A stretch of 64,000 nucleotides of DNA from CAZOKN01 sp964580525 (lineage in GTDB: Bacteria; Pseudomonadota; Alphaproteobacteria; Rickettsiales; UBA6187). A model generated the notes under the pieces. That model was not told the DNA's origin. It ran no database searches and was given only the letters and a program-made list of their open reading frames with translations. Where the stretch lies: contig CAZOKN010000002.1 of assembly GCA_964580525.1 (NCBI GenBank), positions 29,396-93,395 of the forward strand, given 5' to 3'. Made by a program: the position numbers and the translations under genes. Positions 44,574 through 54,656 of the stretch are shown piece after piece. The stretch's first letter is position 1, and each line of letters begins with the position of its first letter.

Positions 44574-45821
44574 ATGCAGAAGCAAATTTTTGATAAAGTA
44601 AAAACACAATATAAAGAACATTTTTCTGAGATGTCTTTGCGCTCGGTTGTTGTTGATTATGGTGTTGGCGATAATGCTAAAAGTCTGATAGAAGGTCTCG
44701 ATATTGGCAAAAGCTTTCTTGTAGTTAGTGATTTTGCTACGCATGAAGTTTTAGGAAATAAGATAGAAAAGGCTATGTCAGGCTATAAAATCAAGTCTGT
44801 CATATTACCCAATGGCGTTGAGCCTAATAAACAAAATGTAGATAAGGTGATTGCTGAAGCTGGGCATGTTGATGCTATAATTGCGGTTGGTAGTGGTACT
44901 ATCAACGATATATGTAAATATGCCGGATATCTTGAAAATAAGCCGTACGTAGTTTTTGGGACTGCTCCTTCTATGAACGGTTATAGTTCGGCTAATGCAT
45001 CGATAACTATAGATGGCCATAAAAAAACCCTTAAAGCGCAGTTGCCGCTAGCGGTTTTATTGGACATTGATGTTCTTGTATCCGCGCCTGAAAGATTGAT
45101 AAGAAGCGGTCTTGGTGATTCTCTTTGTCGTTCAACAGCAAGGACGGACTGGCTTTTATCTAATTTGTTACTAGATACATATTATAATGAAATACCTTTC
45201 GATATGTTGTTAGAAAACGAAGCGATTTTGCTCGAAAACAGCGATATTTTGATGCAAGGCGATAAAGAAATAATGAAAATCCTGGCGGATACCCTTATTT
45301 TATCAGGTTTGGGGATGTATATGTGTGGCGGGAGTTATCCGGCCAGCCAGGGCGAACACATGATAGCACACACAATGGAAATGGTTTTTTGGCATAAAAT
45401 ACCTGCAACATATCACGGCGAACAAATTGGTGTTACTACCCTAACAATGGCTAAATTGCAGGAAAAATTGTTGTCTTCTGGCATTAGTGCTTTTAATAAC
45501 ACATATGATAAAGCCGAAATTATGGGTTTTTTTGGTCAAGAGATTGGCAATCAGTGTCTTGATGAATACCAAAAAAAGGCTAATGCGCTAAGGAATATTG
45601 GTAATATGGACGATATTTTGAAGAATAAATGGGCGAATTTTGTCAATAATGCGAAAAGAAACATTATTTCTTGCTCAAAAATAGAGATTTCCCTTAAAAA
45701 AGCGGGCTGTGCTACATCATGCAAAGAACTTGGTTGGGATGATGAGCTTTATAATAATGCGGTAAAATATGCCAAATATAGCAGAGAAAGACTTACTTTT
45801 CTGGATTTTATAAAGCTTTAA
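44574..45821 (+). CDS. sn-Glycerol-1-phosphate dehydrogenase-like (AraM/EgsA type)
   Basis: 415 residues of the iron-containing alcohol dehydrogenase/G1PDH superfamily. NAD(P) binding: VGSGTINDICKYAG (105-118). Substrate block FGTAPSMNGYSS (128-139). Metal ligands expected: D182 in GLGD, H262/H266 in GEHMIAH, and H281 in YHGEQ. This is the pattern of archaeal G1PDH and B. subtilis AraM. G1PDH makes sn-glycerol-1-phosphate from DHAP; in bacteria its use is rare. It may instead act on another sugar phosphate. It has its own promoter and stands alone beside the permease. Confidence 0.85.
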   Translation: MQKQIFDKVKTQYKEHFSEMSLRSVVVDYGVGDNAKSLIEGLDIGKSFLVVSDFATHEVLGNKIEKAMSGYKIKSVILPNGVEPNKQNVDKVIAEAGHVDAIIAVGSGTINDICKYAGYLENKPYVVFGTAPSMNGYSSANASITIDGHKKTLKAQLPLAVLLDIDVLVSAPERLIRSGLGDSLCRSTARTDWLLSNLLLDTYYNEIPFDMLLENEAILLENSDILMQGDKEIMKILADTLILSGLGMYMCGGSYPASQGEHMIAHTMEMVFWHKIPATYHGEQIGVTTLTMAKLQEKLLSSGISAFNNTYDKAEIMGFFGQEIGNQCLDEYQKKANALRNIGNMDDILKNKWANFVNNAKRNIISCSKIEISLKKAGCATSCKELGWDDELYNNAVKYAKYSRERLTFLDFIKL

Positions 45822-45886
45822 ATGGTGGGTTTTTATACTCCCCAGCCTCATTTATACTCCTAATATCTCAACCAAATCCACATGTT

Positions 45887-45917
45887 AACAATATATTAAT
45901 AATATTAATATATTGTT
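45887..45917. promoter_or_regulatory. Perfect 31-base AT palindrome upstream of PcfJ-like gene
   Basis: AACAATATATTAATA and TATTAATATATTGTT are perfect inverted repeats around a single central A (45902). It lies 57 bases before the PcfJ-like start. It could bind a dimeric repressor or form a cruciform; no T-run or GC suggests a terminator. Confidence 0.6.
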
Positions 45918-45974
45918 GTATAGTAACCCGCAGTATGGTCATGCGAGATTGAGGATAATGAAATAGGTCCGGAT

Positions 45975-47784
45975 ATGACGTTTGAAGAGTTGTTATTGGA
46001 ACTTCAGGAGAAAGATGATTGGGAGAGATCCGACATTATCTGTGATTGGCTCGAAACAGACGCAGGGAAGAATACTACACTAGCGCAATGCAGAGAACTC
46101 ATTGTAACTATCGAGGACGATGAGGATAAAGCCGACATTATCTTGGATTGGCTTGAAACAGACGCAGGGAAGAATACCCTTCCTCAACAATGGAAAGAAC
46201 TTCTCGCAACTATCGATATTGAGGGTAGTGAGGAGAAAGTCATTATCGTCTGTAATTGGCTCGAAACAGACGCAGGGAAGAATACTCCTCCTCAGCAATG
46301 GAAAGAACTCCTGACCGCTATCCAGTACGATCATCAGAAATTTCAGATCATTTGCGACTGGCTGAAAACAGATGCAGGAAAGAAAACTACACTGCAGCAA
46401 CGCAAAGAACTCTTCGCAACCGTCCAGACAGATGAGTTCAAAGCCGAGATAGTCCGTTACTTAATCAACACAGACGTAGGAAAACAAGCCGGTGAAACTA
46501 TGATTGTTAGCACCCTGGCAGAAAAATTCGGCATTCCAACCAAAATTATAGTATCAGTTTTGAATACACGGGGGCTAAGCGATGTCTATAACGACTATGC
46601 CATACGGCTGCTTGCACCCAAAGTGTTTGATCATTTAATCAAAAACAATGTATCTCCCGATATTAACCTCAATGAATTCTTAATAGAGCAGATTATTCCT
46701 CAGGCCACAAATAGCTTATTTGGACCTATGACTATAAGCCAGTTAGAAGTATTTTCTCGCCATTGGCATGAAACCTTGCAACAAACCGCATTTGTAAAAT
46801 TACGCGATTTTGGCGGAAAAAGCTGGACTGCACTTTTTGATGATCAACAGGTTCCTGAAAAAATTGCAAAAGAAAAAGGCTGGACTATTGAGGTGCGTAA
46901 TACATCTGACGCGCTCATTAAAGAAGGCAAACAACTGGAGCATTGTGTTGGTGGTTATACGCGCGAATGCGCTTATGAAGATTCACATATAGTCTCCATC
47001 GTTGCACCAGATGGCATACCTATGTCAACTATAGAATATCTGGCTGATTACGAAGCTAAAACCTTGAAGACAGAGCAACATTATGGCAAGAAAAACGAAT
47101 TGCCAGATGAAACTTCCACCACAATAAAGCAATGGCTGGATGATCAAATAGAGAATGGAAATATTTCTATTGATTATCAACGATTAGAGAACGATATGAA
47201 CAAGCGGATTAATACCTCTAAAACCCTTCAGGCGAAGGCAATTGACTTGTGTGAATTTGACGTAACCGATAAGGATAAATGTGCAAAGGTCAGAGACGTA
47301 TACCGTAAGCACACCCCGGATTATGCTATGGCGGGCCTCCATGCCCTAGTGACACTGCCTTCTGTTAGCCTCGAAATCAATGGTAAGATGCAGGAAGTGA
47401 TTCTGGACGAGAAGCTCTATGCCAAAGAATTGAAAGCCCAAAGCTGGAAAGGCAAAGCAGGGCAAGCAATACAACCTGTTGCCAAAAAAACTGATAACAA
47501 ATTCTCTGACCTGCAGAAGGCGTGCGATACGTTATTTGATAGTAAGGTCGACGTCCAAAAGCAGGAGGATGGCACGACATTTGGCAAAGTAATGCTTACA
47601 CCTCGTGATGGAAGCGACATTACCTGTGATNNNNNNNNNNGCTATTAAAGAAAAACTCACTCACATTACCCAAAACCGTCCGAAGAAATTTGAGCTTACC
47701 CAGGAGAATAATAGCGTTCTCATTGACAACATGGCACCTGGCGCTGTGCTTAACCTGTTAGGAGGTAGAAAAAGAGTTGCATAA
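45975..47784 (+). CDS. PcfJ-like protein with N-terminal tandem repeats (assembly gap near C terminus)
   Basis: About 600 residues. Residues 18-171 form four full and one partial tandem repeat of 34-36 residues, consensus DWLETDAGKNTxxQQWKELLATI. Residues about 285-400 resemble PcfJ, with WTIEVRNTSDALIKEGKQ and LEHCVGGYTREC (321-332), HIVSIVAP and a KQWLD helix. PcfJ proteins occur in conjugative-plasmid gene sets but the function is unknown. After the ten N (47631-47640) the sequence continues in a different nominal frame with AIKEKLTHITQNRPKKFEL to a TAA at 47784; true gap length is likely a multiple of three. AGG lies upstream of the ATG. Neighbours give no function. Confidence 0.78.
46026..46487 (+). 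repeat. Tandem in-frame repeats in the PcfJ-like gene
   Basis: Repeat unit of 102-108 bases, five copies. A 30-base block beginning TGGCTCGAAACAGACGCAGG is identical at 46047-46076 and 46257-46286, and the copy at 46149-46178 differs at two bases. Such identity at silent sites points to recent duplication or gene conversion. Confidence 0.92.
47631..47640. other. Assembly gap (10 N) within PcfJ-like gene
   Basis: Ten undetermined bases. The frame before and after differ by one base as written, so the actual gap length is probably a multiple of three. Confidence 0.95.
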
Positions 47785-47858
47785 ATAAGCCCCTCGCATC
47801 ATTTTGTCTATTAAACCGTATGAGTAAATAGATAAGTTGTTAGTATAAATGGTGGAGT

Positions 47859-48143
47859 CTAATATACGGTAGGTTTTTGTATAAAACCTTCTAATGGTGC
47901 CTCTGAGTAATCATATACAGATATATTTTCCACCTTTGAGCTTGACGATCCTGACCAGCAGAGCTTTATCATTTGGGTGACTTTATCTTCTGTTCCGTTA
48001 AAAATAGCCTCAACATCACCATTATTTAAATTTCTTACCCATCCGGACAATCCGAGGGACGATGCTGTGTCAGTTGTCCATGCCCGATAGTATACACCTT
48101 GAACTTTTCCGGTTATAACCACTCTTTTTGATATGTATTTCAT
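47859..48143 (-). CDS. acyP: Acylphosphatase
   Basis: 94 residues. The conserved active-site pattern is VVITGKVQGVYYRAWTTDTA (about 8-27, catalytic Arg in YYRAW) and LSGWVRNLNNGDVEAIFNG (about 32-50, catalytic Asn in VRNLNNG). It hydrolyses acyl phosphates. The ATG at 48143 gives the standard length; an earlier in-frame start adds 22 unrelated residues. The ribosome binding site is weak. It is a single gene on the minus strand before the str operon. Confidence 0.92.
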   Translation of the reverse strand: MKYISKRVVITGKVQGVYYRAWTTDTASSLGLSGWVRNLNNGDVEAIFNGTEDKVTQMIKLCWSGSSSSKVENISVYDYSEAPLEGFIQKPTVY

Positions 48144-48229
48144 AATGTCTAAATATATGTAAAATGAACGTTTTTTACACTTAGTAATATATAATTTTGG
48201 TCGTGCCAATTAAAAAAATAAATTTCTAC

Positions 48230-48258
48230 TTGACGAAAGGTTGCGTCCTCACTAGTAT
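48230..48258 (+). promoter_or_regulatory. Promoter of the str operon
   Basis: TTGACG (48230-48235), 17-base spacer, TAGTAT (48253-48258), about 75 bases before rpsL. Confidence 0.72.
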
Positions 48259-48262
48259 GCGC

Positions 48263-48291
48263 CCTCTCTTTTAGCAGAAATGCGAGAGAGG
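48263..48291 (+). promoter_or_regulatory. Leader hairpin upstream of rpsL
   Basis: CCTCTCT and AGAGAGG form a 7-bp stem (48263-48269, 48285-48291) with a 15-base loop in the 5' leader of the rpsL-rpsG-fusA-tuf transcript. Possible site for S7 autoregulation or an mRNA stabiliser; function is inferred. Confidence 0.45.
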
Positions 48292-48333
48292 TGTGCATTT
48301 TGCAAGGGAAAATACAAATTTACTGGGAGATTT

Positions 48334-48705
48334 ATGCCTACAATTAATCAATTAGTCCGTAAGCCCCGCCATCCGAAAAGGGTTATAAATAAGGTGCCTG
48401 CGTTGGAGGGAAACCCTCAGAAAAGGGGTGTGTGCGTACGCGTTTATACTACTACACCTAAGAAGCCTAACTCGGCTCTTCGTAAGGTTGCTCGTATACG
48501 TTTGACTAATTCGCATGAAGTTACAGGGTATATTCCAGGTGAAGGTCATAATCTGCAAGAGCATAGTGTTGTTGTTATTAGGGGCGGCCGTGTAAAAGAC
48601 TTACCGGGTGTTCGTTACCATATTATTCGCGGTGTGCTTGATACTCAAGGTATTAAAGATCGTAGACAGCGTCGTTCTAAATATGGTGCTAAAAAACCTA
48701 AATAA
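48334..48705 (+). CDS. rpsL: 30S ribosomal protein S12
   Basis: S12 (123 aa) is part of the decoding site. [20 protein letters not shown] and the [20 protein letters not shown] block are typical, ending [11 protein letters not shown] chose the ATG at 48334, with GGGAGA seven bases upstream; the frame is open further upstream but without S12 similarity. It opens the str operon. Confidence 0.97.
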   Translation: MPTINQLVRKPRHPKRVINKVPALEGNPQKRGVCVRVYTTTPKKPNSALRKVARIRLTNSHEVTGYIPGEGHNLQEHSVVVIRGGRVKDLPGVRYHIIRGVLDTQGIKDRRQRRSKYGAKKPK

Positions 48706-48729
48706 ATAATTATAATTGGATAGTTTGAT

Positions 48730-49200
48730 ATGTCTCGTCGTCGTGCCGCAGAAAAAAGAAAAATTTTACCAGATGCAAAATTTGGTAATGAGGTTGTTGC
48801 TAAATTTATCAATTGCCTTATGGAAATGGGAAAAAAGTCAGTAGCAGAAAAAGCTCTTTATGATGCTTTGGCTGAAATTGAAAAAAGATTGAAAAAAGAT
48901 GCTTTGGAAGTTTTCTTAGAAGCTATCGAAAACGTAAAGCCTTCTATCGAAGTTCGTTCACGCAGGGTTGGTGGTGCTACTTATCAGGTTCCTGTTGAAG
49001 TTAGACCTAAGCGCAGAAATGCACTTTCAATTAAGTGGATTATAGACGCTGCTCGTAGCCGCAAAGAAAAATCTATCATGATGAAGTTGGCTGCTGAAAT
49101 TGGTGATGCTTATAAGAAGCAGGGTGAAGCAATTAAAAAGCGTGAAAACACTCACAAAATGGCTGAAGCTAATAAGGCTTTTGCTCACTATCGTTGGTAA
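48730..49200 (+). CDS. rpsG: 30S ribosomal protein S7
   Basis: S7 (156 aa) binds 16S rRNA and organises the head of the small subunit. [20 protein letters not shown] and [21 protein letters not shown] are conserved. It is 24 bases after rpsL. Confidence 0.98.
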   Translation: MSRRRAAEKRKILPDAKFGNEVVAKFINCLMEMGKKSVAEKALYDALAEIEKRLKKDALEVFLEAIENVKPSIEVRSRRVGGATYQVPVEVRPKRRNALSIKWIIDAARSRKEKSIMMKLAAEIGDAYKKQGEAIKKRENTHKMAEANKAFAHYRW

Positions 49201-49223
49201 TCTTAATTTTTTGGATATAAAAC

Positions 49224-51320
49224 ATGGCTAGACAGACACCTATAGGGGATTATCGCAATATTGGTATTATGGCGCACATCGATGCGGGTAAGACTACCAC
49301 TACTGAACGTATTCTTTATTATACTGGTAAATCTCATAAAATAGGTGAAGTGCATGATGGCGCTGCTACTATGGACTGGATGGAACAAGAGCAAGAGCGT
49401 GGTATAACTATTACTTCTGCTGCTACTACATGTTTCTGGACTCCTGTTGGCGGTGGCAAGAAGCATCGTATTAATATCATTGATACTCCTGGTCACGTTG
49501 ACTTTACAATCGAAGTTGAAAGAAGCTTGCGTGTACTTGACGGCGCTGTTGCGGTGTTCGATGGTGTTGCTGGTGTTGAGCCGCAATCTGAAACTGTGTG
49601 GAGACAGGCTGATAAGTACGGCGTTCCTCGTATGTGCTTTATTAATAAGCTTGATAGAACGGGTGCTAATTTCTACAGATGTGTAGACATGATAAAAGAC
49701 AGACTTGGTTCTGTTCCTTTGGTGACGCAAATACCAGTTGGCATTGAAGAGAAGTTTAAAGGTATTGTTGATTTGATCAAGATGAAGGCGATAATCTGGA
49801 AGGATGAATCTCTTGGTGCTGAATTTGAATATACTGATATTCCTGATGATTTGAAAGATAAGGCTGCGGAATATCGTGAGAAATTGATTGAAACTGCTGT
49901 TGAAGCTGACGATGCTGCTATGGAAGCTTATCTTGGTGGTGAGTCTATTGATGAAGCTACATTGAAAAAATGCATTCGTAAGGGAACGATTTCTGGTTTG
50001 TTTGTTCCTATAGTTTGCGGAAGTGCTTTTAAAAATAAGGGCGTTCAGCCGTTACTTGATGCAGTTGTTGATTATTTGCCTTCTCCTGTGGATGTTCCTG
50101 CGATAAAAGGTGTTGATCCTTCTGATGTTGAAAAGCATATGGAGCGTAAAAGCTCTGATACTGAGCCTTTTTCAGGTCTGGCATTTAAAATTATGACTGA
50201 CCCATTTGTTGGTTCACTTACTTTCGTGCGTGTTTATTCTGGCATATTAAGTGCTGGTGATACTGTAATCAACTCTACAAAAGACAAAAAAGAGAGAGTT
50301 GGTCGTATGTTGTTGATGCATGCTAACTCGAGAGAAGATGTAAAAGAAGCTTGTGCTGGTGATATCGTTGCGATAGCAAGTTTGAAGACTACAACTACCG
50401 GTGATACGGTGTGTGATCCTAAGGCGGCTGTAATTCTAGAAAGAATGGAATTCCCTCAGCCGGTTATTGAAGTTGCTGTTGAGCCAAAAACTAAAGCTGA
50501 CCAAGAAAAGATGGGTGTTGCTATAGGAAGATTGGTTGCAGAAGATCCTTCACTTAGAGTTGAAACTGATCAGGAAAGTGGTCAGACTGTACTTAAGGGT
50601 ATGGGAGAGTTACACCTTGAAATTATTATTGACAGAATGAGACGTGAGTTTGGTGTTGAGGCGAATATTGGTGCTCCGCAAGTGGCTTATCGTGAAACTA
50701 TTACTAGAGCGTTTGAAATAACTTATCAGCACAAAAAACAAACTGGTGGTGCGGGTCAGTACGCGAAGATTAAAATGGTGTTTGAGCCTTTAGAGGCTGG
50801 CGGTGGCTTTGAGTTTGATAATAAAGTTGTTGGCGGTAACGTTCCTAAAGAATATATTCCAGCAGTAGAAAAAGGTCTTGAATTAGTAAAAGAAGGCGGT
50901 ATAGTGGCCGGCTTCCCGATGATAGACTTTAAAGCTACGCTGCTTGATGGTGCTTACCACGATGTGGATTCCAGCAGTTTGGCGTTCGAAATAGCTGCTA
51001 AGGCTGCGTTTAGAGAGGCTATGCCTCAGGCTGGAGCAATTTTACTTGAGCCTATGATGAAGGTTGAAGTTGTAACTCCGGACGATTATGCTGGTGACGT
51101 TATAGGTGACTTGAATAGTCGTAGAGGACAAATAAGTGGAATGGAGCCTAGGGGTAACGGTCAGGTAATTACTGCGTTAGTGCCTTTGGCGGCTATGTTT
51201 GGGTATGTAAATAATTTGCGTTCTATGTCTCAAGGCCGTGCTCAGTTCACGATGCAGTTTGAGAAATATGCGCAGGTGCCGAATAATGTGGCTGAAGAAA
51301 TAAAAGCAAAAGTTGCTTAA
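49224..51320 (+). CDS. fusA: Elongation factor G
   Basis: EF-G (698 aa) is the translocation GTPase. [15 protein letters not shown] (17-31), DTPGHVDF and [12 protein letters not shown] are the G motifs, and the C-terminal domain IV/V includes [20 protein letters not shown] and [15 protein letters not shown]. Length is normal. Codons largely end in T (GGT, GCT, GTT), unlike the next gene. Confidence 0.98.
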   Translation: MARQTPIGDYRNIGIMAHIDAGKTTTTERILYYTGKSHKIGEVHDGAATMDWMEQEQERGITITSAATTCFWTPVGGGKKHRINIIDTPGHVDFTIEVERSLRVLDGAVAVFDGVAGVEPQSETVWRQADKYGVPRMCFINKLDRTGANFYRCVDMIKDRLGSVPLVTQIPVGIEEKFKGIVDLIKMKAIIWKDESLGAEFEYTDIPDDLKDKAAEYREKLIETAVEADDAAMEAYLGGESIDEATLKKCIRKGTISGLFVPIVCGSAFKNKGVQPLLDAVVDYLPSPVDVPAIKGVDPSDVEKHMERKSSDTEPFSGLAFKIMTDPFVGSLTFVRVYSGILSAGDTVINSTKDKKERVGRMLLMHANSREDVKEACAGDIVAIASLKTTTTGDTVCDPKAAVILERMEFPQPVIEVAVEPKTKADQEKMGVAIGRLVAEDPSLRVETDQESGQTVLKGMGELHLEIIIDRMRREFGVEANIGAPQVAYRETITRAFEITYQHKKQTGGAGQYAKIKMVFEPLEAGGGFEFDNKVVGGNVPKEYIPAVEKGLELVKEGGIVAGFPMIDFKATLLDGAYHDVDSSSLAFEIAAKAAFREAMPQAGAILLEPMMKVEVVTPDDYAGDVIGDLNSRRGQISGMEPRGNGQVITALVPLAAMFGYVNNLRSMSQGRAQFTMQFEKYAQVPNNVAEEIKAKVA

Positions 51321-51359
51321 GTAAATTTAGATTAATTAATAACTGAAAGGACTAATTCG

Positions 51360-52535
51360 ATGACAAAGGGAAAGTTTGAGCGTACGAAGCCGCATTGCAA
51401 TATAGGAACGATAGGTCACGTTGACCATGGAAAGACGAGTTTGACGGCGGCAATAACGAAGTATTTCGGAGAATACCGTTCGTATGATCAGATTGACGCG
51501 GCACCTGAAGAGAAGGCGCGTGGAATAACTATAGCGACTGCACACGTTGAGTATGAAACAGCTAAACGTCACTATGCACACGTTGATTGCCCTGGTCACG
51601 CTGACTATGTAAAGAACATGATCACTGGAGCAGCGCAGATGGATGGAGCTATATTGGTAGTATCTGCTGCTGATGGCCCTATGCCACAGACACGTGAGCA
51701 CATTTTGTTGGCACGTCAGGTTGGTGTACCTGCGATTGTTGTCTTCTTGAATAAAGTAGACATGGTTGATGATGCAGAGCTTTTGGAATTGGTAGAGATG
51801 GAAGTTCGTGAATTGTTGAGTTCATATGATTTCCCTGGTGATGATATACCAGTAGTAAAAGGATCAGCATTGTGCGCAATTGAAGGCAAGAATCCTGATT
51901 TGGGAGAGAAAGCAGTTCGTGCATTGATGGATGCGGTAGATTCTTATATACCACAGCCTGAGCGCCCTATTGATGGTGCGTTTTTGATGCCGATAGAAGA
52001 TGTGTTCTCTATATCTGGACGTGGAACGGTTGTAACAGGCCGTATTGAACGCGGAATAGTGAAAGTTGGTGAAGAAATAGAGATCGTAGGATTGATGCCT
52101 ACACAGAAGACAACATGCACTGGCGTAGAGATGTTCAGGAAGTTGTTGGATGAAGGTCGTGCCGGAGATAACGTAGGAATATTGCTGCGTGGAACTAAGA
52201 GGGAAGAAGTGGAGCGTGGCCAAGTTTTGGCGAAGCCAGGTTCAGTAAACCCACATACTAAGTTCGAAGCAGAAGTTTATATATTGAGCAAAGAAGAAGG
52301 TGGACGTCATACTCCATTTTTCTCAAACTACCGTCCACAGTTTTACTTCCGTACAACGGATGTTACTGGTTCAGTAGAGTTGGCAGCTGGAACAGAGATG
52401 GTAATGCCTGGTGATAACACTAAGCTAGTTGTTGATTTGATAGCGCCAATAGCGATGGAAGAAGGCTTACGTTTCGCGATCCGTGAGGGTGGTAGAACTG
52501 TCGGTGCAGGCGTCGTTGCAAAAATTTTGAAATAA
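51360..52535 (+). CDS. tuf: Elongation factor Tu
   Basis: EF-Tu (391 aa) brings aminoacyl-tRNA to the ribosome. [39 protein letters not shown] and NKVDMVDD are the G motifs. Domain 2/3 sequences are typical to the terminal AKILK. It is 39 bases after fusA. Leu codons are almost all TTG, with frequent GGA, GTA, GCA and ATA, contrasting with neighbours that prefer GGT, GTT, GCT. Confidence 0.98.
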   Translation: MTKGKFERTKPHCNIGTIGHVDHGKTSLTAAITKYFGEYRSYDQIDAAPEEKARGITIATAHVEYETAKRHYAHVDCPGHADYVKNMITGAAQMDGAILVVSAADGPMPQTREHILLARQVGVPAIVVFLNKVDMVDDAELLELVEMEVRELLSSYDFPGDDIPVVKGSALCAIEGKNPDLGEKAVRALMDAVDSYIPQPERPIDGAFLMPIEDVFSISGRGTVVTGRIERGIVKVGEEIEIVGLMPTQKTTCTGVEMFRKLLDEGRAGDNVGILLRGTKREEVERGQVLAKPGSVNPHTKFEAEVYILSKEEGGRHTPFFSNYRPQFYFRTTDVTGSVELAAGTEMVMPGDNTKLVVDLIAPIAMEEGLRFAIREGGRTVGAGVVAKILK

Positions 52536-52538
52536 TGG

Positions 52539-52567
52539 TTGAACAGTAAAAAACTTTAGTATATAGT
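52539..52567 (+). promoter_or_regulatory. Promoter for the S10 operon
   Basis: TTGAAC (52539-52544), 17-base spacer, TATAGT (52562-52567). Immediately after, TCCGC and GCGGA (52567-52571, 52578-52582) form a small hairpin in the leader before rpsJ. Confidence 0.62.
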
Positions 52568-52605
52568 CCGCGCCCTTGCGGATGTTGAATTTAGAGAATG
52601 TAAAA

Positions 52606-52923
52606 ATGAATAAGCAAAAGATACGTATAAAATTAAAGGCTTTTGACTATAGACTCTTGGATAAGTCGACTGCTGAGATTGTTAGTACTGTGAAGCGTAC
52701 GGGCGCTAAAGTTGAAGGTCCTGTTCCTCTTCCTGTTTTGATGGAGAAATTTACTGTAAATAGGTCTCCTCACGTTGATAAAAAATCACGTGAACAGTTT
52801 GAGATTCGTACACACAGACGTTTGATCAATATCTATCCTACTCCTCAGACTGTAGATGCGCTTATGAAGCTCGATCTGGCTGCTGGTGTTGAAGTTGATA
52901 TCAAGTTGTTGGAGGCTGCATAA
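52606..52923 (+). CDS. rpsJ: 30S ribosomal protein S10
   Basis: S10 (105 aa). [18 protein letters not shown] and [20 protein letters not shown] are characteristic. The ATG at 52606 gives the usual length; an earlier in-frame ATG at 52576 is less likely. First gene of the S10 operon, separated from rplC by one base. Confidence 0.96.
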   Translation: MNKQKIRIKLKAFDYRLLDKSTAEIVSTVKRTGAKVEGPVPLPVLMEKFTVNRSPHVDKKSREQFEIRTHRRLINIYPTPQTVDALMKLDLAAGVEVDIKLLEAA

Positions 52924-52924
52924 T

Positions 52925-53661
52925 ATGAGAACTGGTGTTATTGCAACTAAAGTTGGTATGAGTCGTTTTTACAATGTTAATGGTGCTCATATACCTGTGA
53001 CTCTTTTGAAATTAGAGTCTTGTCAGGTTACTGGTATTAGAACTAAAGAAAAAGATGGTTATGACGCTGTTCAATTGGGCGTTGGAACTAAAAAAGTTAA
53101 AAATGTAAGCAAGCCACAGAGAGGCCAGTTCGCTAAAGCGAAAGTTGAGCCTAAGGCTAAAGTTGCTGAATTCAGAGTTTCTAAAGATGCTCTTTTGCAA
53201 GTTGGTCAGGAAGTGTCTGTAAATCACTATGTTCCTGGTCAGTATATTGATGTTGCTGGTACTACAATAGGTAAAGGTTTTGCCGGTGTTATGAAGCGCT
53301 GGAACTTTGCTGGTTTAGAAGCTTCTCACGGCGTTTCTGTGTNNNNNNNNNNTCTACAGGTCAGCGTCAGGATCCGGGTCGTGTATTTAAAGGTAAAAAG
53401 ATGGCTGGTCACCTTGGTGCCACTAGAATTACTGTGCAAAATCTGGAAGTTATATCTACAGATGAAGAGAATGGCTTGATTATAGTTAATGGTGCTATTC
53501 CTGGAAATAAAGGTTCTTATGTTTTTGTTTATGATGCTGTGAAGCGTACGCGTCCTGCAAAAGCTCCGTTCCCTGCTGGTTTAAAGGGTGGATCTAAGAA
53601 AGAAGAGTCTGCTCCTGCAGAAAGTGAACAAGCAGCTAATGATACACAACAAGGTAATTAA
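52925..53661 (+). CDS. rplC: 50S ribosomal protein L3 (gap in frame)
   Basis: L3 binds 23S rRNA near the peptidyl transferase centre. The frame starts [17 protein letters not shown], reads to SHGVSV, then ten N, then [20 protein letters not shown], in a different nominal frame. L3 proteins have [15 protein letters not shown] there, so about 17 bases are missing and the gap is really longer. The gene is intact. A charged C-terminal tail ([12 protein letters not shown]) extends past the normal end. Confidence 0.93.
53343..53352. other. Assembly gap (10 N) within rplC
   Basis: Ten undetermined bases. From the conserved L3 motif the true length is about 17, which restores the frame. Confidence 0.95.
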
Positions 53662-53663
53662 AA

Positions 53664-54284
53664 ATGAAAGCTAACGTTGTTAATTTAGAAAATAAGTCTG
53701 TAGGCGAAATTTCTTTGAGTGAAGAGGTTTTTGGTCTGCCGGTGAGAGATGATATTCTGCACCGTGTTGTTAACTGGCAATTGGCTAAACGCCAAGCTGG
53801 TACACACCATACTAAGGGTCGTGGAGAAATTAGAGGTGGTAAGAAAAAGCCATTCAAACAAAAAGGTACTGGTAATGCCAGACAAGGAAGTACAGTAGGT
53901 CCTCACATGGTTGGTGGTGGTATCGCTATGGGTCCTAAGAGCCGTTCTCATGAGATTGGTCTTCCTAAAAAAATTCGTCAGCTTGGTTTGAAGACTGCTT
54001 TGTCTTCTAAGCAAGGTTCTGGCAAATTGATTATCTTGAAAGACATTGAAGTTAAAGATTCTAAAACTTCTTCTCTTGTTAAAAAATTATCTGGATTAGG
54101 TATTCAGTCTGCTTTGATTATAGGCGGTGCTGAAATTAATCCTAACTTTAAAAAATCTGCGGCTAATATAATGAATGTAGATGTGCTTCCTGTTCAGGGC
54201 GCTAACGTTTACGATATATTAAGACGTGAAAATTTAGTTTTGACAGAAGAAGCTGTTAAGAAGCTTGAGGAGCGTTTAGCGTGA
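53664..54284 (+). CDS. rplD: 50S ribosomal protein L4
   Basis: L4 (206 aa). The extended loop VVNWQLAKRQAGTHHTKGRG and KKPFKQKGTGNARQGS is characteristic, followed by GLKTALSSK. The long loop enters the exit tunnel. It starts 2 bases after rplC and overlaps rplW by four bases (GTGA). Confidence 0.97.
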   Translation: MKANVVNLENKSVGEISLSEEVFGLPVRDDILHRVVNWQLAKRQAGTHHTKGRGEIRGGKKKPFKQKGTGNARQGSTVGPHMVGGGIAMGPKSRSHEIGLPKKIRQLGLKTALSSKQGSGKLIILKDIEVKDSKTSSLVKKLSGLGIQSALIIGGAEINPNFKKSAANIMNVDVLPVQGANVYDILRRENLVLTEEAVKKLEERLA

Positions 54285-54640
54285 GTGAAGATAAAGTAAA
54301 AAAAGCTACTAAGAAAAAGACTAAAGCTACTGGCAAATCTGAGCCAAAGGCTAAAGCTTACATGTATGATGTAGTTAGGTCGCCTGTAATAACTGAAAAA
54401 TCACAGTCAGGTGTTGAAGCTAATAAGATTACTTTTAATGTTTCTGTTGGTGCAAGTAAGGCCGAGATAAAGAAAGCAGTTGAAAATATTTTCGGTGTTG
54501 CTGTTGTTAAAGTTAATACTTTGAACAGACAGGGCAAAGAGAAGTTTTTTAGAGGTGCCAAGGGTAAAAGAAATGATACCAAGAAAGCCATAGTTACTGT
54601 GGCTGAAGGGCAGACAATAGATTTAGCTACAACAGTATAA
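54281..54640 (+). CDS. rplW: 50S ribosomal protein L23
   Basis: L23 (119 aa) lies at the tunnel exit where trigger factor and SRP bind. [18 protein letters not shown] and [18 protein letters not shown] are typical. Starts at GTG 54281, overlapping rplD. It has an N-terminal extension of about 25 basic residues ([20 protein letters not shown]) not in E. coli. Confidence 0.95.
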   Translation: MSEDKVKKATKKKTKATGKSEPKAKAYMYDVVRSPVITEKSQSGVEANKITFNVSVGASKAEIKKAVENIFGVAVVKVNTLNRQGKEKFFRGAKGKRNDTKKAIVTVAEGQTIDLATTV

Positions 54641-54656
54641 TTTAGGAATTATAAAA

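Noticed and set aside
46026..46487. CRISPR-like or minisatellite repeat
   Set aside because: The repeats are in frame, contiguous without spacers, and encode a consistent protein unit.
53343..53661. A true frameshift in rplC giving two genes
   Set aside because: The frame change coincides exactly with ten N, and the L3 motif predicts about 17 missing bases that restore the frame.
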